Positions 8,475 to 17,608 of a stretch of DNA of 64,000 bases are shown here, piece after piece; position 1 is the first letter of the stretch, and each line of letters opens with the position of its first letter. A model generated the notes under the pieces. It had not been told where the DNA came from, searched no databases, and saw only the letters and a program-made list of their open reading frames with translations. Location of the stretch: NCBI GenBank assembly GCA_965224235.1, contig CBDCYP010000001.1:62001-126000 (forward strand), given 5' to 3'. The stretch is from G958295935 sp965224235. Its GTDB lineage: Bacteria; Chloroflexota; Dehalococcoidia; Lucifugimonadales; Lucifugimonadaceae. Position numbers and translations under genes: made by a program.

Positions 8475-10061
8475 ATGATTGACCTTCTGATAAAAAACGC
8501 CCGGATTATCGACGGAACCGGCAGCCCCTGGTTCAGCGGGTCGATCCTTGTGACAGGCGACACGCTGGTTGTCCGACGCGGCGATCTGGACGGCGTCGAA
8601 GCTGCGCGGACGATCGACGCGGCCGGCAGGGTGGTCTGCCCGGGATTCGTCGACCTCCACTCCCACGCCGGTCTGACGATACTTGGCGAGCCTCACCACG
8701 ACCCAAAGGTCAGGCAGGGCGTCACGACCGAACTCGTCGGCATTGACGGCATATCCCACGTCCCGTTCAAGTCCCGCGACGAACTTGAACGCTACATATG
8801 GCTGGACTCGGGGTTGAACTGGTATCCGCCCGAGGCCGACTGGCTGTCTGCCGCAGGTCTGTTGTCGAAATACGACAACAGCGTCGCCATCAATGTGGCG
8901 GTGATTGTGGGCAACTCTCCACTCCGCATCTGGGGCGTCGGTTGGAATGACGTTCCTGCCACGTTAGATCAGACCGCCGACATGCAAGCGGCGCTTCGCG
9001 AAGCGATGGAAGAAGGGGCATGGGGCCTTTCGACCGGACTCGACTACCCGCCCGGCGGCTTTGCGAGCACCGACGAACTCGTTGCGCTGTCGGAGACGGC
9101 GGCCTCTCTCGGCGGCTTCTACCACACGCACACACGCGCCTCGTTGCTCCAGAAACACCATCTCGCGCCATGGGATGAAGCCATCGAAATCGGCCGGCGC
9201 TCGGGGATACCCATACACCTGACCCACTACCGGCAGAGCAGGCAGGGCCTCGGCAGCCACCTCGACTACCTTGGGCTCGTGGAGGACTCTCGTGCGGCCG
9301 GAATGGACGTCACGTTCGACTGCTACACGTACCCGTATTCGGGCACGACCATCGTCATAATGCTGCCGTTTTGGGCCAAGGACGGCGGACCGGAAAGGGT
9401 GATCGCCGCGCTCAAGGATCCGGCTGACCGCGCCCGGATGGCCAAAGAGATCAATTCGCGTTCGGACTTTCCTGCGACGTGGGGTCACAACTGGCTGACG
9501 AATTTCCGTAGAGCAGAAAACCAACAGTACGACGGAAAGTCGATTGCCCAGATCGCAGAAATGCGGGAGCAAGAACCCGCCGACGCCTTGTTCGACCTTC
9601 TACTTTCCGAGAATCTTGGGATATCAACGGTGGGCCTCGGCACAAATCCGCAGACGCTACCGGCGTTCGTTTCCCATCCATACGGGATGATTGCCTCCGA
9701 CGCCATACTGTTCGGCGAATACCCTAACCCGAGGACGTATGGCTGCTTCCCGGTGGTACTTGCCGAATTCGTCAGGGCAGAGTCCCATCTCAGGTTGCCC
9801 GAGGCCATCCGCAAAATGACGTCGTTCCCTGCGCAGAGGCTTGGGTTGCCCGACCGGGGATTGCTGCGCGACGAATACAAGGCCGACATCGTTGTGTTCG
9901 ACCCCGACACGGTCAAAACACACGCCGCCAAAGATGACCCGAAACACTACCCGGTGGGCATCGACTACGTGATCGTAAACGGCAAGGTCGTGATAAACGA
10001 GGGCGAGAACACAGGCGAGTTACCGGGCAGGGGTCTCAGGCGGGGCAGGGGAGCGACCTAG
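8475..10061 (+). CDS. N-acyl-D-amino-acid deacylase family amidohydrolase
   Basis: Amidohydrolase-superfamily enzyme of the D-aminoacylase type, 528 aa. A small beta domain is built from the N-terminus (LLIKNARIIDGTG) and the C-terminus (DYVIVNGKVVINEG). Metal-site motifs are DLHSHAG (near residue 60), HTHTRAS and HLTHYRQS. In classical D-aminoacylases the segment after the first motif reads close to VVGNCG with a metal-bridging Cys; here it is LVGIDGIS, with Asp at or near that place. ATG 8475 with GGAG upstream was preferred over the longer frame to 8430. It probably hydrolyses an N-acyl amino acid or a related cyclic amide. Confidence 0.83.
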   Translation: MIDLLIKNARIIDGTGSPWFSGSILVTGDTLVVRRGDLDGVEAARTIDAAGRVVCPGFVDLHSHAGLTILGEPHHDPKVRQGVTTELVGIDGISHVPFKSRDELERYIWLDSGLNWYPPEADWLSAAGLLSKYDNSVAINVAVIVGNSPLRIWGVGWNDVPATLDQTADMQAALREAMEEGAWGLSTGLDYPPGGFASTDELVALSETAASLGGFYHTHTRASLLQKHHLAPWDEAIEIGRRSGIPIHLTHYRQSRQGLGSHLDYLGLVEDSRAAGMDVTFDCYTYPYSGTTIVIMLPFWAKDGGPERVIAALKDPADRARMAKEINSRSDFPATWGHNWLTNFRRAENQQYDGKSIAQIAEMREQEPADALFDLLLSENLGISTVGLGTNPQTLPAFVSHPYGMIASDAILFGEYPNPRTYGCFPVVLAEFVRAESHLRLPEAIRKMTSFPAQRLGLPDRGLLRDEYKADIVVFDPDTVKTHAAKDDPKHYPVGIDYVIVNGKVVINEGENTGELPGRGLRRGRGAT

Positions 10062-10155
10062 ACGGGGAACGTTTCAGGGCGGTTCCGGCGATTGTCCCCT
10101 ATATTGGGCTCTGCTAGGATTGTGACTGCTTTCTCAATGTCCCCGGAGTGTGCTT

Positions 10156-10653
10156 TTGGCAACCACCAATTTGGCGCCAGGCGTCGATATCCGCATGCTT
10201 GTGCGCCAGGTTCTGAATCAGCAGCCACAACCGACGGTCACTGTTTTGTCTTCACTGCTCGCAGTGCAGGACTCGGTACGTTACCTCCCCGACGAGGCCA
10301 TTGAAGAAACCGCCGCGTTTTGCGGCACAACGGTGAACGAAGTGTGGAGCGTGGCATCGTTCTACACGAATTTTCGTTTCACTCCGCCCGCGGCCCACAT
10401 GTTCGAAGTGTGCTGGGGGCCGACATGCCACTTGGCCGGAGCGCAAGAACTGCTGTCGATTGTTCAAGAGGAGTTAGGCATACAACGAGAAGGGGAAACC
10501 AGCGACCGGAGGGCGACACTTCGCTACAACACCTGTCTGGGAGCGTGCGCGCAGGCGCCGGTCGTCTCCGTCGATCACCACCTCAAGGGACGTGTGACGC
10601 CGGAGTCCGTCAGAGACCTGGCTCGATCGCTTCGACCCCAATCACACGAGTAG
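10156..10653 (+). CDS. NuoE-like [2Fe-2S] subunit
   Basis: Thioredoxin-like ferredoxin subunit homologous to the 24-kDa subunit of complex I and to NAD-linked formate dehydrogenase gamma subunits, 165 aa. An N-terminal helical part is followed by the cluster-binding Cys residues in CWGPTC and TCLGAC, the standard C-x4-C...C-x3-C set, so a [2Fe-2S] cluster is expected. TTG 10156 has CCGGAG at a 7-base spacing; GTG 10150 in the same frame would sit too close to it. It is the first gene of a redox operon with the NuoF-like gene at 10670 and the FdhA-like gene at 12413. Confidence 0.88.
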   Translation: MATTNLAPGVDIRMLVRQVLNQQPQPTVTVLSSLLAVQDSVRYLPDEAIEETAAFCGTTVNEVWSVASFYTNFRFTPPAAHMFEVCWGPTCHLAGAQELLSIVQEELGIQREGETSDRRATLRYNTCLGACAQAPVVSVDHHLKGRVTPESVRDLARSLRPQSHE

Positions 10654-10669
10654 CAGGCCACCTGTACCA

Positions 10670-12400
10670 ATGAACGAAAACAACCCGGGCGCATTCGAAG
10701 ACCTGAAGCGCCGAGCGGCCGACAGGTGGCACACGCTTAACAACAACCCCCACGGATGGATCCGAGTGGGCGGCGGCGTATCAGGGGAGGCGGCTGGAGC
10801 AGACGAGGTATTCGAAGCGGTAAAAGAATCGCTGGCGCGGCACGACGCGGACTCCAACTTGTCGCGGGTCGGAGCTCTCGGCCTCATGTATCTCGAGCCG
10901 GTGGTGGATGTTGTTCTGCCGGGCGGTCCGCGGGTCTACTACGGCAACGTTTCTTCCGACGACGTGGATCAGATCATCAAAAAACACGTGATCGGCGGAC
11001 GTCCGATTTCGAGCCGGGCCTTTGCTTACGAAGGCGACGACAGCGTCGGACCCGACGGTGTACCAAATCTCAACGACCTCCCCGCGATTCGGCATCAGGT
11101 CAAGATCGCAACTCGTAACTGCGGGAACATCGACCCGGGGGACATACTCCAGTACATCGCCAACGGCGGCTATTCGGCGCTGAATAAGGCGCTGTTCGAG
11201 ATGACGCCTCCAGAGGTTGTCGACGAGGTCAAGGCGTCCGGCCTGCGCGGCCGCGGCGGGGCAGCATTTCCGACGGGAGTCAAATGGAGCTTCCTTGCGC
11301 CGAGCAAGGCGCCGGAAAAGTACATCCTGTGCAACTGTGAAGAAGGCGACCCCGGCGCTTTCAACGATAAGGGCATACTGGAGAGCGATCCGCACACGCT
11401 CATCGAGGGCTTGATCCTCAACGGATACGCTACGAATTCGACCTACGGCTACGTCTTCATCCGGCACGGCCACGACATCCCGATCGACGCGACGCGGCAG
11501 GCCATACAGAAGGCCTACGATCACCAGCTTCTTGGCAAGAACATCCTCGGTTCTTCATTCAGTTTCGACGTGGAAGTCTCCCTGACTGGCGACTCTTACG
11601 TGGCCGGTGAAGAGACCGCTTTGATGGAAGCCGTCGAGGGCAAACGAGCCCTGCCGAGATTCAAACCGCCGTTTCCTGCCGCCGCCGGAGTTTGGCAGAA
11701 ACCCAGCAACATCAACAACGTGAAGACCTTGGCCTACGTGCCCCAGATAATAGGGAACGGCGGCAAGTGGTTTAAGGGAATTGGTACGCCGTCCAGCAGC
11801 GGAACCGCCATCGTTTGTCTGACCGGCCACATAAAGCGGCCCGGCATGTACGAGATTCCCATGGGCCTGTCCATAAGGGAAGTGCTCGAAAAGATCGGCG
11901 GCGGCGTCTCCCCTGGCGAACGCATCAAGGTCCTGCAGACCGGAGGCCCGTTGGGCGGTGTGCTGGGCGAGGAGTCGTTCGACGTCAAGATCGACTTCGA
12001 CGAGATGTCCAAAGCGGGCGCTATCCTCGGATCCGGCGGGATCATTGTCGGTAACGAGACGGTCGACGTTGTCGATCTGATTCGGGCGTTGATAGCCTTC
12101 AACCAGTACGAATCATGCGGGAAGTGCTTCCCGTGCCGGCTGGGCAACACCCATATGCTGGAGACGCTTGAACGTCTGTGCCAGTACTCGGCCGGGCCAG
12201 CCGATCTTGAATTGATGGACAGGATTGGCAACAGCATGAAACTGGGTTCGCTATGCGGACATGGGCAACTCGGCTACAACCCGGTCTCCTCGGCTCTGAA
12301 GTATTTTGGAGACGAGTTCAACGAACGTCTCGGCGATGCCCCCAAAAACGGGGAATCCCGGAACGGCTCAATGATCCTGCCGACCAGGACCAGGCCCTGA
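10670..12400 (+). CDS. NuoF-like flavoprotein subunit with degenerate N-terminal domain
   Basis: NADH/FMN-binding subunit, 576 aa. The FMN/NAD domain carries GRGGAAFPTG (near residue 193) and CEEGDPGAF (near 222). The C-terminal [4Fe-4S] site is CGKCFPCR (near 483) plus a distal Cys in GSLCGHG (near 528). An extra N-terminal thioredoxin-like ferredoxin domain (about residues 20-115) keeps the fold signature (YLEPVVDV, PRVYYGNV), but the places where cluster cysteines normally lie read GGGVSGE and VGALGLMY, with no Cys. This domain probably binds no cluster. The subunit should pass electrons between NAD(P)H and its partners. Confidence 0.88.
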   Translation: MNENNPGAFEDLKRRAADRWHTLNNNPHGWIRVGGGVSGEAAGADEVFEAVKESLARHDADSNLSRVGALGLMYLEPVVDVVLPGGPRVYYGNVSSDDVDQIIKKHVIGGRPISSRAFAYEGDDSVGPDGVPNLNDLPAIRHQVKIATRNCGNIDPGDILQYIANGGYSALNKALFEMTPPEVVDEVKASGLRGRGGAAFPTGVKWSFLAPSKAPEKYILCNCEEGDPGAFNDKGILESDPHTLIEGLILNGYATNSTYGYVFIRHGHDIPIDATRQAIQKAYDHQLLGKNILGSSFSFDVEVSLTGDSYVAGEETALMEAVEGKRALPRFKPPFPAAAGVWQKPSNINNVKTLAYVPQIIGNGGKWFKGIGTPSSSGTAIVCLTGHIKRPGMYEIPMGLSIREVLEKIGGGVSPGERIKVLQTGGPLGGVLGEESFDVKIDFDEMSKAGAILGSGGIIVGNETVDVVDLIRALIAFNQYESCGKCFPCRLGNTHMLETLERLCQYSAGPADLELMDRIGNSMKLGSLCGHGQLGYNPVSSALKYFGDEFNERLGDAPKNGESRNGSMILPTRTRP

Positions 12401-12412
12401 GCGGAGCAACTA

Positions 12413-15154
12413 GTGGCAGACAACATTTCATTTACGATCGACGGCGCGCCGGTTGAGGCGAAGCCGGGCCAGACTGTCTTACAGGCAGCGATGGATGCCG
12501 GCGTGTACATCCCGTACCTGTGCTACTTCCCGAAGATGAAACCGTACGGGGCGTGCCGGGCGTGTGTCGTCGAAACCGAGATGGGCGGCAGGAAGGCAAT
12601 AGTCGCCTCTTGTACTGCGCCGGCGGCGCCGGGGCTGGTCGTCAGTTCAAAGACGGAGCAGATCACCGATCTGCGCCGGGGCGTCATCGAGCTCCTGATG
12701 GCCGAACACCCGCACGGTTGCCTCACCTGCCACAGGATCAAGTTGTGCGGTCCGCAGGATATCTGCCAACGCCACGTCGGCGTAACCGACCGGTGCACGA
12801 TCTGTCCTAAAAACGAACGCTGCGAGTTGAAAGACACGGTGCGGAGCGTCGAACTCGATCTGCGCACGCCGCTCAACTACCATCGCCGCAATCTCCCGAT
12901 CCACACCGACGACCCATTTTACGATCGCGATTACAACCTCTGTATCGTGTGCGCCAGGTGCGTGCGCGTCTGTGAAGAGGTCCGCTTCGATACCGCCCTC
13001 ACGCTTACCGGCCGGTCGGGTGTGGCTCTTGTGGGGACCGCCCGTGGGGAGTCGCTGCTCGAGTCTGGCTGCGAATTCTGCGGGGCCTGCATAGACGTCT
13101 GTCCCACCGGGGCGCTTGTCGAGCGGGACTACAAGTGGGAAAAGGCAGCAAAGCAGGTGACCACCGTGTGCACCAACTGCCCGGTGGGATGTCAGATGGT
13201 GGCGGAGGTCAACAGGTTCGACAAGGTGATCCGGTTCAAGGGCGACCTTGCCGGAGAGACCAACCAGGGGCAGGCGTGCTTTAAGGGCAAATTCGGCTAC
13301 GACTACCCGAACCATAGGTCCCGTCTGAAGTACCCGTACATTCGTGAAGCCGGAATTCTGAAACGTGTCACCTGGGACCAGGCCCTCGACCGAATCGCTG
13401 AAGGACTCGACGGCAGAGACTCGTCCGGGGTCGCGGTCATCGCATCGCCGCGCGGCACGAATGAAGACAACTTTGTTGCCCAGAAATTTGCCAGAGAAGT
13501 CCTCCGCACCGACAACGTAGACACGTCCCTGAATCTGATCCCCGAGGTAGCCGCTACGCTTGAAGCCCGGCTCGGATCCGCTGGCGCCACCAACCCCGTT
13601 TGGGAGCTGGAAGGCGCCAAGTGCGTCATGGTTGTTTCCGGCAACCCTACCGAAGAGCAAAACGTCTTGGCAGTGCCGGTCAAAAAGGCCGCAAGGGCAG
13701 GGGGTCAAATAATCGTCATCGACGCCAGGGAAACCGAGATGACCCGGTACGCCACAGAGTGGCTCCGGCCCCACCCGGGCGCAGAACACGTGTTGCTTGC
13801 GGGGATGGCCAGGGCGATCATGGATGAAGCTCTCGAAGATCAGCTTTATGTGACCAAATACTGTTCCGGTCCGGATGAGTTAAAAAAATCACTTTGGGGA
13901 TTTGACCTCGCATTGGTGTCCCGAATAACCGGAGTGGGCGTGACCCAGATCTGCCGGGCCGCCCGCGTTATTGCCAGGAACGCGCCAGCATCGATTCTGT
14001 TCGGGGTCGACACGATACCGGTCGAATTCCAGAGCGCCCTCACCCACGCAGTCGTCAACCTGTCTCTGATTACGGGAAACATCGGCCGGACTTCTGGCGG
14101 GATCTATCCGCTTTACCAAGGGGCCAACACACTCGGCGCCCGCGATGTTGGCTGTACCCCTGAAGGCTGGCACCTGCAGGTCAGGTCGTCGAGTGGGGGA
14201 ACCAGGCCGCGGGAACGGGGCGCTGGAGTAACTGAGATTTTCGAACGTATGCGCGCAGGGAACGTCAAAGCGGCGATCGTGATGGCAGACGGCATGAACC
14301 CCGGCACGCCGCAGCTTGGAGATGTCCGGTCTGCGCTAAGCAAACTAGATTTCCTCGCTGTTTCGGCGGTATTCGACAATGAGGTCACCGCGGCCGCGGA
14401 CGTTGTCCTTCCGGCGGCCACGTATACCGAACAGACAGGGACCGTCACAAACCTCGAACGACGTGTCCAATTAATTCGTACAGCCTGGAACCCGAAGAAC
14501 GAAGAGCGGTGCGGATGGCGCACGTTTGCCTCCCTCGCCCAACGCATGGGGAAATCCGGATTCGACTACGGTTCCCCTGCTGAGGTGTTCGGAGAGTTGA
14601 GTCACTCCGTGCCCGACTACGCCGGGCTCGACCATGACCGATTGCAAGCAGGCGGTGTTCAGGTCCCGTGCCCTTCACCTGATCACACTGGTACGCAGAT
14701 GATCCTGGATCGTAGTCAGGATGAGACAAAGATTGAATTGACCCCTCTGCCGCTAACTGAGCCGAAAACCCGACAAAACGGCCTGTTATTGGCGCAAGGA
14801 AGGGTGTTAAGTCAGCCTGACCGTCCGGTCCGCGTAGTGCGACACGGAGAGATGAACTACCTCGACCGGGTCGAAGAAGTCGAAATCCACAAAATCGATG
14901 CCCAGGCGCTCTCCATCTCCAGAGGCGACAGCGTCGAGGTCAAGGACGATAACGGAACCACTGTCGCATCAGGCGTAGCAGCATTGCGATCGCCGCAGTC
15001 GGGTCTGGTTTCGATCACGACGCTGTTCGGTGAGGTGGCGTCAAAAATGCAAGACTCGGACAACCCCGATCCCTCGCCAAGTATTCCTGGTCTGCCGCTA
15101 AGGCCGGTCCACGTGGTGAAATCACCTGAACGAGTAGCGGCGCGGGTCGACTAA
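12413..15154 (+). CDS. NuoG/FdhA-like molybdopterin oxidoreductase, catalytic Cys absent
   Basis: Large redox subunit, 913 aa. From the N-terminus it has a [2Fe-2S] domain (CYFPKMKPYGACRAC), a His/Cys cluster region expanded by a second Cys group (CLTCHRIKLC and CTICPKNERC), two ferredoxin clusters (CIVCARCVRVC near 177, CEFCGACIDVC near 219), the [4Fe-4S] of the molybdopterin domain (CTNCPVGC near 253), a molybdopterin domain and a C-terminal dinucleotide-binding barrel (about 780-900). Formate dehydrogenases have Cys or Sec followed by His after the NVD motif. Here the segment reads NVDTSLNLIPEVAATLE, with neither. GTG 12413 has GGAG at a 7-base spacing. True formate dehydrogenase activity is doubtful. 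Confidence 0.85.
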   Translation: MADNISFTIDGAPVEAKPGQTVLQAAMDAGVYIPYLCYFPKMKPYGACRACVVETEMGGRKAIVASCTAPAAPGLVVSSKTEQITDLRRGVIELLMAEHPHGCLTCHRIKLCGPQDICQRHVGVTDRCTICPKNERCELKDTVRSVELDLRTPLNYHRRNLPIHTDDPFYDRDYNLCIVCARCVRVCEEVRFDTALTLTGRSGVALVGTARGESLLESGCEFCGACIDVCPTGALVERDYKWEKAAKQVTTVCTNCPVGCQMVAEVNRFDKVIRFKGDLAGETNQGQACFKGKFGYDYPNHRSRLKYPYIREAGILKRVTWDQALDRIAEGLDGRDSSGVAVIASPRGTNEDNFVAQKFAREVLRTDNVDTSLNLIPEVAATLEARLGSAGATNPVWELEGAKCVMVVSGNPTEEQNVLAVPVKKAARAGGQIIVIDARETEMTRYATEWLRPHPGAEHVLLAGMARAIMDEALEDQLYVTKYCSGPDELKKSLWGFDLALVSRITGVGVTQICRAARVIARNAPASILFGVDTIPVEFQSALTHAVVNLSLITGNIGRTSGGIYPLYQGANTLGARDVGCTPEGWHLQVRSSSGGTRPRERGAGVTEIFERMRAGNVKAAIVMADGMNPGTPQLGDVRSALSKLDFLAVSAVFDNEVTAAADVVLPAATYTEQTGTVTNLERRVQLIRTAWNPKNEERCGWRTFASLAQRMGKSGFDYGSPAEVFGELSHSVPDYAGLDHDRLQAGGVQVPCPSPDHTGTQMILDRSQDETKIELTPLPLTEPKTRQNGLLLAQGRVLSQPDRPVRVVRHGEMNYLDRVEEVEIHKIDAQALSISRGDSVEVKDDNGTTVASGVAALRSPQSGLVSITTLFGEVASKMQDSDNPDPSPSIPGLPLRPVHVVKSPERVAARVD

Positions 15155-15293
15155 TATCTGTTCAATCAACCGATCCGGTGAATACCTGCCGGGGTACAGT
15201 GAATTTAATTGACAGGCTCGACGCCGCGAGTACCCGGCGCAGGGATGGTCAACGCTGGTCGACCGTCGCCAGAATTTGAAAGGTAAACGAAGA

Positions 15294-15620
15294 ATGGCCA
15301 AGCCAAGCGATGTAAGTGACGCAGAATTTCAGTCAATCGTTCTGGATTCGGACACACCGGTCCTTGTCGATTTTTGGGCAGAGTGGTGCGGACCCTGCAA
15401 GATGGTGGCGCCCGTGGTGGAGGAGCTTGCAGGCGAGTATGACGGCCGGGTCAAGTTCACCAAGGTCAACGTGGACCTCAATCCGCGGACATCGGCAATG
15501 TACGGCGTCCGCAGCATCCCGACGATGTTGATATTCAAGGGGGGAAGCCCCGTTGGACAGATCGTTGGCGCAGTACCGAAAAAGGTCCTGCAAGAAAAGA
15601 TAGAGTCGGCAATCGCCTAA
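15294..15620 (+). CDS. trxA: Thioredoxin
   Basis: Small disulfide reductase, 108 aa, with the active site WCGPC near residue 33 and the cis-Pro in SIPTML. ATG 15294 fits the family start (DAEFQSIVLDSDTPVLVDFWAEW) better than the in-frame TTG at 15276. It lies 140 bases after the FdhA-like gene. A perfect 10-bp stem-loop follows the stop. Whether it shares the redox operon or has its own promoter is not clear. Confidence 0.93.
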   Translation: MAKPSDVSDAEFQSIVLDSDTPVLVDFWAEWCGPCKMVAPVVEELAGEYDGRVKFTKVNVDLNPRTSAMYGVRSIPTMLIFKGGSPVGQIVGAVPKKVLQEKIESAIA

Positions 15621-15633
15621 CTCGCCAGTCGCG

Positions 15634-15664
15634 GCCGGCTGACCAACTCCCAGCGTCAGCCGGC
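15634..15664 (+). terminator. Stem-loop after thioredoxin gene
   Basis: Perfect 10-bp inverted repeat GCCGGCTGAC / GTCAGCCGGC with an 11-base loop, 13 bases after the trxA stop. There is no T-run, so it is a candidate intrinsic terminator or 3'-end stabiliser rather than a textbook terminator. Confidence 0.5.
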
Positions 15665-15801
15665 GCGATTCACCGGTGAGCCGCCCGGTCGGTGAGATTG
15701 GGTGGCTCGCAATTGGCCCGCTAGCAGCGCGGGGCGTCGGCCAATTCATGGCCATAAACGCGATAACATTGCGACAACCATCGTAGAAGTGATCGAAACG
15801 C

Positions 15802-15899
15802 GGGAGTGGATGGGTCCCGGTGGGCTTCACGGACTTCAAATCCGCTGGCAGGCTGCCTTCGCCGTCTGCGGAGGGTTCGACTCCCTCGCACTCCCGCCA
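15802..15899 (+). tRNA. selC: tRNA-Sec (anticodon TCA)
   Basis: 98-base tRNA with the selenocysteine-tRNA layout. The anticodon arm is CGGACTTCAAATCCG with anticodon TCA. There is a long variable arm (GCAGGC pairing with GTCTGC, one G-T). The T arm is GAGGG-TTCGACT-CCCTC, perfectly paired. The acceptor GGGAGTG/CACTCCC extends into an unpaired eighth position. Discriminator G and CCA are encoded. Size and arms match bacterial SelC rather than Ser or Leu tRNAs. It implies that the genome decodes UGA as selenocysteine, but no selA, selB or selD and no evident selenoprotein lie in this window. Confidence 0.92.
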
Positions 15900-16087
15900 A
15901 CCGACCCGTATCGGTCAGTTCAGGCCTGACAGGCCATTTCACCGCATCGCGCCCGGGCGGCCACCAACCCAAGTTCTTTCCATATTTGGTGATCAACGAG
16001 CGGCCGAGGTTGTATCATCGGGGCGATCACTCACCAACAGGCTACTAGCGACGCTTCGAGTACCCAAACCCGTCTCTGGCGCTTTCT

Positions 16088-16114
16088 GGATTCCCGCGTT
16101 CGCGGTAATGACGG
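16088..16114. repeat. REP-like palindromic sequence
   Basis: Intergenic segment with the palindromic core CCGCGTTCGCGG flanked by GGATTC and TAATGACGG, the usual layout of short extragenic palindromes (GGATTCCCGC...GCGGTAATGACGG). It lies between the tRNA and the DUF1800 gene. Related GTCATCCCCGACC-type palindromes occur near 46551 and 47489. Confidence 0.45.
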
Positions 16115-16173
16115 GGCAGTTTAGAATCATCGGGACTTTGTGTTAGTTTCTAGTACCCGGCACACATTCCGCC

Positions 16174-17577
16174 ATGGCAAAGACTGAACGAGACCTCGCA
16201 GCCCACCTGATGCGTCGAGCCGGATTCGGCGCAACCATCGACGAGCTGGATGAGCTTGTACGCAAGCCGTACGAGCAGCTTGTCGACGAGCTCCTGCATC
16301 CTGAACGCTTCCCGGAAGTCGACGATACTCTACTCAGGCGTTACTACCTTGAGTTGAACAATCCCGATACGCACGGCACGTGGCAGGCGCATTGGATCTA
16401 CCGCATGGTCAACACCAAGCGGCCGTTGCAGGAGAAGATCGCCCTTTTTTGGCACCATGTCTTCGCCACGTCCATAGGCAAGAGCGAACACACGCCGTCG
16501 GGCGTGGCCCAGATTGAGACGTTCAGACGCAACGGATTGTCGGACCTGCGGACGATCTACCTGGACCTCGCACGCGATCCGGCGATGCTGTTCTGGCTCG
16601 ACAACTGCGAAAACCACTCCGGTGAGCCCAACGAAAACTGGGGCAGGGAACTGCTCGAACTGTTCTCTATGGGCGTCGGAAACTACAAGGAACAGGACAT
16701 CAAGGAAGCGTCGCGGGCGTTTACCGGGTGGACCTTTGTGCAGCCTCTACCTCTCGACCCGTATTCCCGGTACCCGTCCGAATTCCTGTACATGCCGGAA
16801 GACCACGACGACGGTGAGAAGGAGTTCCTTGGCCGCAAGGGACGCTTCAATGGCGAGGACATCATCGACATCATCGTCGATCAGCCGGCGACCGCCAGAT
16901 TCATATCCCGGCACCTGTACAACTTCTTCGTCGAAGACGAACCACAGATCCCTGCATGGAACATCGTCCCGCCGCGGGATCAGGCTGCGATCGACACGCT
17001 TGTCCAAACGTGCCGCGAATCGGGCGGAAGCGTGCTGGAGATACTGCGCACCCTATTTCTCTCAGACTTCTTTAAGGCGGCCCGCTTCAAGAAGGTCAAA
17101 AACCCGTCGGAACTCGTTACAGGCGCTATTAAACTGGCCGGGACCTACAGAGAGCCGGATCCGGGCCTGACCGCCCTGTCGTCCGCAACGACCGTAATGG
17201 GTCAGGCGCTGCTTACGCCGCCCACGGTGGAGGGTTGGCACACCGGCAAAGAGTGGATAGACGCCGGAACGCTCAACGAGCGAGTCAACTTCGCAGTCGA
17301 CCGCCTTGCCGACCCCGATCTGCCCGGCCTCCGGAGTATTGTTCACCGGATTGCGGACAGCCGATGTCAAGTATCCCCGCGTGAATTTGTAGATTCATGT
17401 ATTGAACTTGCCGGCCCGGTCGGTGTCAGCGACGCCACACGGTCGGAGTTACTGCAAGCCGCTGAACGGGAAGGCGACCTGGATTTTGACACCGAATCCG
17501 GGCGTAAACGCAGTTCGGAACGCACCGTGCGAATGATTCAGGCAATCGTGTCATCAGTGGAGTACCAGTTCGCCTAG
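16174..17577 (+). CDS. DUF1800 family protein
   Basis: 467-residue protein of the DUF1800 family, whose biochemical role is not established. It starts with the family signature HLMRRAGFGAT and contains FWHHVFATS, ENWGRELLELFSMG and FTGWTF, all typical. No signal peptide is visible. DUF1800 genes usually precede a DUF1501 gene, and here the DUF1501 gene follows after 31 bases, so the two are co-transcribed and probably act together. An NHL-repeat protein completes the group. Confidence 0.88.
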   Translation: MAKTERDLAAHLMRRAGFGATIDELDELVRKPYEQLVDELLHPERFPEVDDTLLRRYYLELNNPDTHGTWQAHWIYRMVNTKRPLQEKIALFWHHVFATSIGKSEHTPSGVAQIETFRRNGLSDLRTIYLDLARDPAMLFWLDNCENHSGEPNENWGRELLELFSMGVGNYKEQDIKEASRAFTGWTFVQPLPLDPYSRYPSEFLYMPEDHDDGEKEFLGRKGRFNGEDIIDIIVDQPATARFISRHLYNFFVEDEPQIPAWNIVPPRDQAAIDTLVQTCRESGGSVLEILRTLFLSDFFKAARFKKVKNPSELVTGAIKLAGTYREPDPGLTALSSATTVMGQALLTPPTVEGWHTGKEWIDAGTLNERVNFAVDRLADPDLPGLRSIVHRIADSRCQVSPREFVDSCIELAGPVGVSDATRSELLQAAEREGDLDFDTESGRKRSSERTVRMIQAIVSSVEYQFA

Positions 17578-17608
17578 GCGCAAGGAACCAACCGCGAGGA
17601 TTCATCCC

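Noticed and set aside
12413..15154. Annotation as formate dehydrogenase alpha subunit with selenocysteine
   Set aside because: No in-frame TGA, and the catalytic Cys/Sec and His are not at their usual place.
15702..16146. ORFs across the tRNA-Sec gene
   Set aside because: They read through a well-formed tRNA and a REP-like palindrome.
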